From contig CACFIL010000002.1 of assembly GCA_902566315.1 (NCBI GenBank), positions 80,450-144,449 of the forward strand: a stretch of DNA of 64,000 bases, in the 5' to 3' direction. The position numbers were made by a program, and so were the translations under genes. This DNA is from an uncultured Pelagibacteraceae bacterium. GTDB lineage: Bacteria; Pseudomonadota; Alphaproteobacteria; Pelagibacterales; Pelagibacteraceae. Under the pieces are notes generated by a model. That model searched no databases. It had not been told where the DNA came from and saw nothing but the letters and a program-made list of their open reading frames with translations. The first letter of the stretch is position 1, and every line of letters starts with the position of its first letter. Positions 62,159 through 64,000 of this stretch are shown piece by piece.

Positions 62159-63924
62159 TAAACCAGTGCTTTACCCTTTCCAGTAATCTTTTTTTCTTTT
62201 TGATCTTTAGGACCAAGCAACATTTGATTATGAGGTTTTCCAGATGGTATCATTGGAAAGCAGTTTTCTTGTTTGTCTACAAGACAATCAAATATAACTG
62301 GACGATCTGTGTTTAACATCTCAATAATCTTATCATCTAACTCCTCAGGTGTTTTTGCTCTTATACCAACACAACCATACGCTTCTGCCATTTTGACAAA
62401 ATCAGGCAATGCAGCTGTATAGCTCTCAGAATAATTTTTATCATGTAATAGTTCCTGCCATTGTCTTACCATTCCCATGTATTCATTATTTAAAATAAAT
62501 ATTTTTATAGGTAAATTGTATTGTACTGCTGTAGACATTTCTTGCATAGTCATTAAAACAGAGGCTTCACCAGCAATATCTATAACTAATTTTTTAGGGT
62601 GTGCAATCTGAACTCCGACAGCTGCAGGTAAGCCATATCCCATTGTACCAAGACCTCCTGAAGTCATCCATCTATTTGGTTTATTGAACTTATAGTGTTG
62701 AGCAGCCCACATTTGATGTTGGCCTACTTCAGTTGTTACATAGGTATCTTTATCTTTGGTAAGTTCATATAATCTTTCAATCGCATATTGAGGTTTGATA
62801 GTTTCTTCACTACCAATGTAGTCTAATGATCTTTTAGATCTCCATTTCTGAATTTGTTCCCACCAATTAGATATTTGATGTTTGTTTGATTTAGAAAAAT
62901 TATTTTTAGATTTTTTGAAAGTTTTTAGTGTTGATGTTAAAACTGATTTAATATCTCCAACAATTGCTAAATCTACTTTTACATTTTTATTTATTGATGA
63001 TGGATCTATATCAATATGAACTTTTTTAGACTTTGGAGAGAACTCGTCAATCTTACCAGTAATTCTATCATCAAACCTCGCACCAACATTTATCATTAAG
63101 TCACATGAATACATGGCGTTGTTTGCTTCATAAGTTCCATGCATACCCAACATTCCTAAAAATTGATTATCATCAGCAGGAAAACAACCAAGACCCTGTA
63201 AAGTTGAAGTTATCGGAAAACCTGTTGCATACACAAGTTCTCTTAAAAGCTCACTTGCTTTTGTTCCGGAATTTATTACTCCACCTCCAGTGTAAAAAAT
63301 TGGTTTTTTTGCTTTTCGAATTAAATTAATTAAATCATCAATATTTTTTTGTGAATAATTATCATGAGATTTACCATTTGATTTTTTATTCTTCTTATAA
63401 TTTTTATATTTAGCTTTTTGAAATTGAATATCTTTAGGTATATCGACTAAAACCGGTCCCGGCCTACCTGTTGTTGCCACTTCAAAAGCTTTATGCATAA
63501 TTTTAGCTAAGTCGTTAATATCTTTAACTAACCAATTATGTTTAGTGCATGGTCTAGTTATCCCTGTAGTATCACATTCTTGAAAGGCATCTGTACCAAT
63601 TAAATGTGTTGGAACTTGTCCTGTGATACAAACTAAAGGGACTGAGTCCATGTAAGCATCTGTTAAAGCAGTAACAGCATTGGTGGCTCCAGGACCTGAC
63701 GTTACTAACAATACACCTGGTTTTCCAGTTGATCTTGCATAGCCTTCAGCAGCATGTCCCGCACCTTGTTCATGTCTTACCAAAATATGTTTTATTGAAT
63801 TAAAATTTTTTAATTCATCATATATTGGAAGGACTGCTCCTCCAGGATAACCAAATATGTGGCTAACATTTTGATCTTCCAAACATTTGAACACTAACTC
63901 AGCTCCAGAATATAATTTTGACAT
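62158..63924 (-). CDS. ilvB: Acetolactate synthase large subunit
   Basis: [83 protein letters not shown]. Confidence 0.97.
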   Translation of the reverse strand: MSKLYSGAELVFKCLEDQNVSHIFGYPGGAVLPIYDELKNFNSIKHILVRHEQGAGHAAEGYARSTGKPGVLLVTSGPGATNAVTALTDAYMDSVPLVCITGQVPTHLIGTDAFQECDTTGITRPCTKHNWLVKDINDLAKIMHKAFEVATTGRPGPVLVDIPKDIQFQKAKYKNYKKNKKSNGKSHDNYSQKNIDDLINLIRKAKKPIFYTGGGVINSGTKASELLRELVYATGFPITSTLQGLGCFPADDNQFLGMLGMHGTYEANNAMYSCDLMINVGARFDDRITGKIDEFSPKSKKVHIDIDPSSINKNVKVDLAIVGDIKSVLTSTLKTFKKSKNNFSKSNKHQISNWWEQIQKWRSKRSLDYIGSEETIKPQYAIERLYELTKDKDTYVTTEVGQHQMWAAQHYKFNKPNRWMTSGGLGTMGYGLPAAVGVQIAHPKKLVIDIAGEASVLMTMQEMSTAVQYNLPIKIFILNNEYMGMVRQWQELLHDKNYSESYTAALPDFVKMAEAYGCVGIRAKTPEELDDKIIEMLNTDRPVIFDCLVDKQENCFPMIPSGKPHNQMLLGPKDQKEKKITGKGKALV

Positions 63925-63942
63925 TCAGCCAATCTAGCTGAA
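63924..63942 (-). promoter_or_regulatory. Hairpin abutting the ilvB start codon
   Basis: TTCAGC-tagattg-GCTGAA perfect 6-bp stem on the minus strand; last base is the A of the ilvB ATG. Confidence 0.5.
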
Positions 63943-64000
63943 GTTGTACTCATTGGTCAAGTTATTGTGAACATTAATTATAATTTTTTTATAAATTTTG

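Overview
This 64 kb window is AT-rich, gene-dense and almost entirely protein-coding, with short intergenic gaps. It looks like a streamlined marine alphaproteobacterium of the SAR11/Pelagibacterales type (inferred from composition, compactness and gene content). I saw no rRNA, tRNA, CRISPR array, prophage or IS element. The right-hand part (about 48.7-64 kb) is core: IOR, a DadA-like oxidase, rodA-mrdA-mreDCB, leuA, ilvC, ilvN and ilvB. The left and centre (about 0.5-48 kb) are an accessory catabolic and transport region. It holds a quaternary-amine ABC system (one double permease, one binding protein, two ATPases), a gamma-butyrobetaine/carnitine degradation gene set (BBOX-type hydroxylase, carnitine dehydrogenase, BKACE/3-dehydrocarnitine cleavage enzyme, thioesterase), two branched-chain-type (Liv) ABC systems, AzlCD, two LysE exporters, four EamA/DMT transporters, and six 2-oxoglutarate/Fe(II)-type oxygenases from six subfamilies. 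The best leads are: the GBB/carnitine island with a BesD/HalD-family oxygenase that keeps the metal-binding Asp; two diverged copies of a luciferase-like monooxygenase plus alpha/beta-hydrolase module; a switch-like repeat pair in front of a lysE gene; a structured leader with a strong Shine-Dalgarno upstream of an uncharacterised operon; a 60-aa ORF embedded in a liv operon; and a stand-alone intimin-like beta-barrel coupled to a secreted protein.
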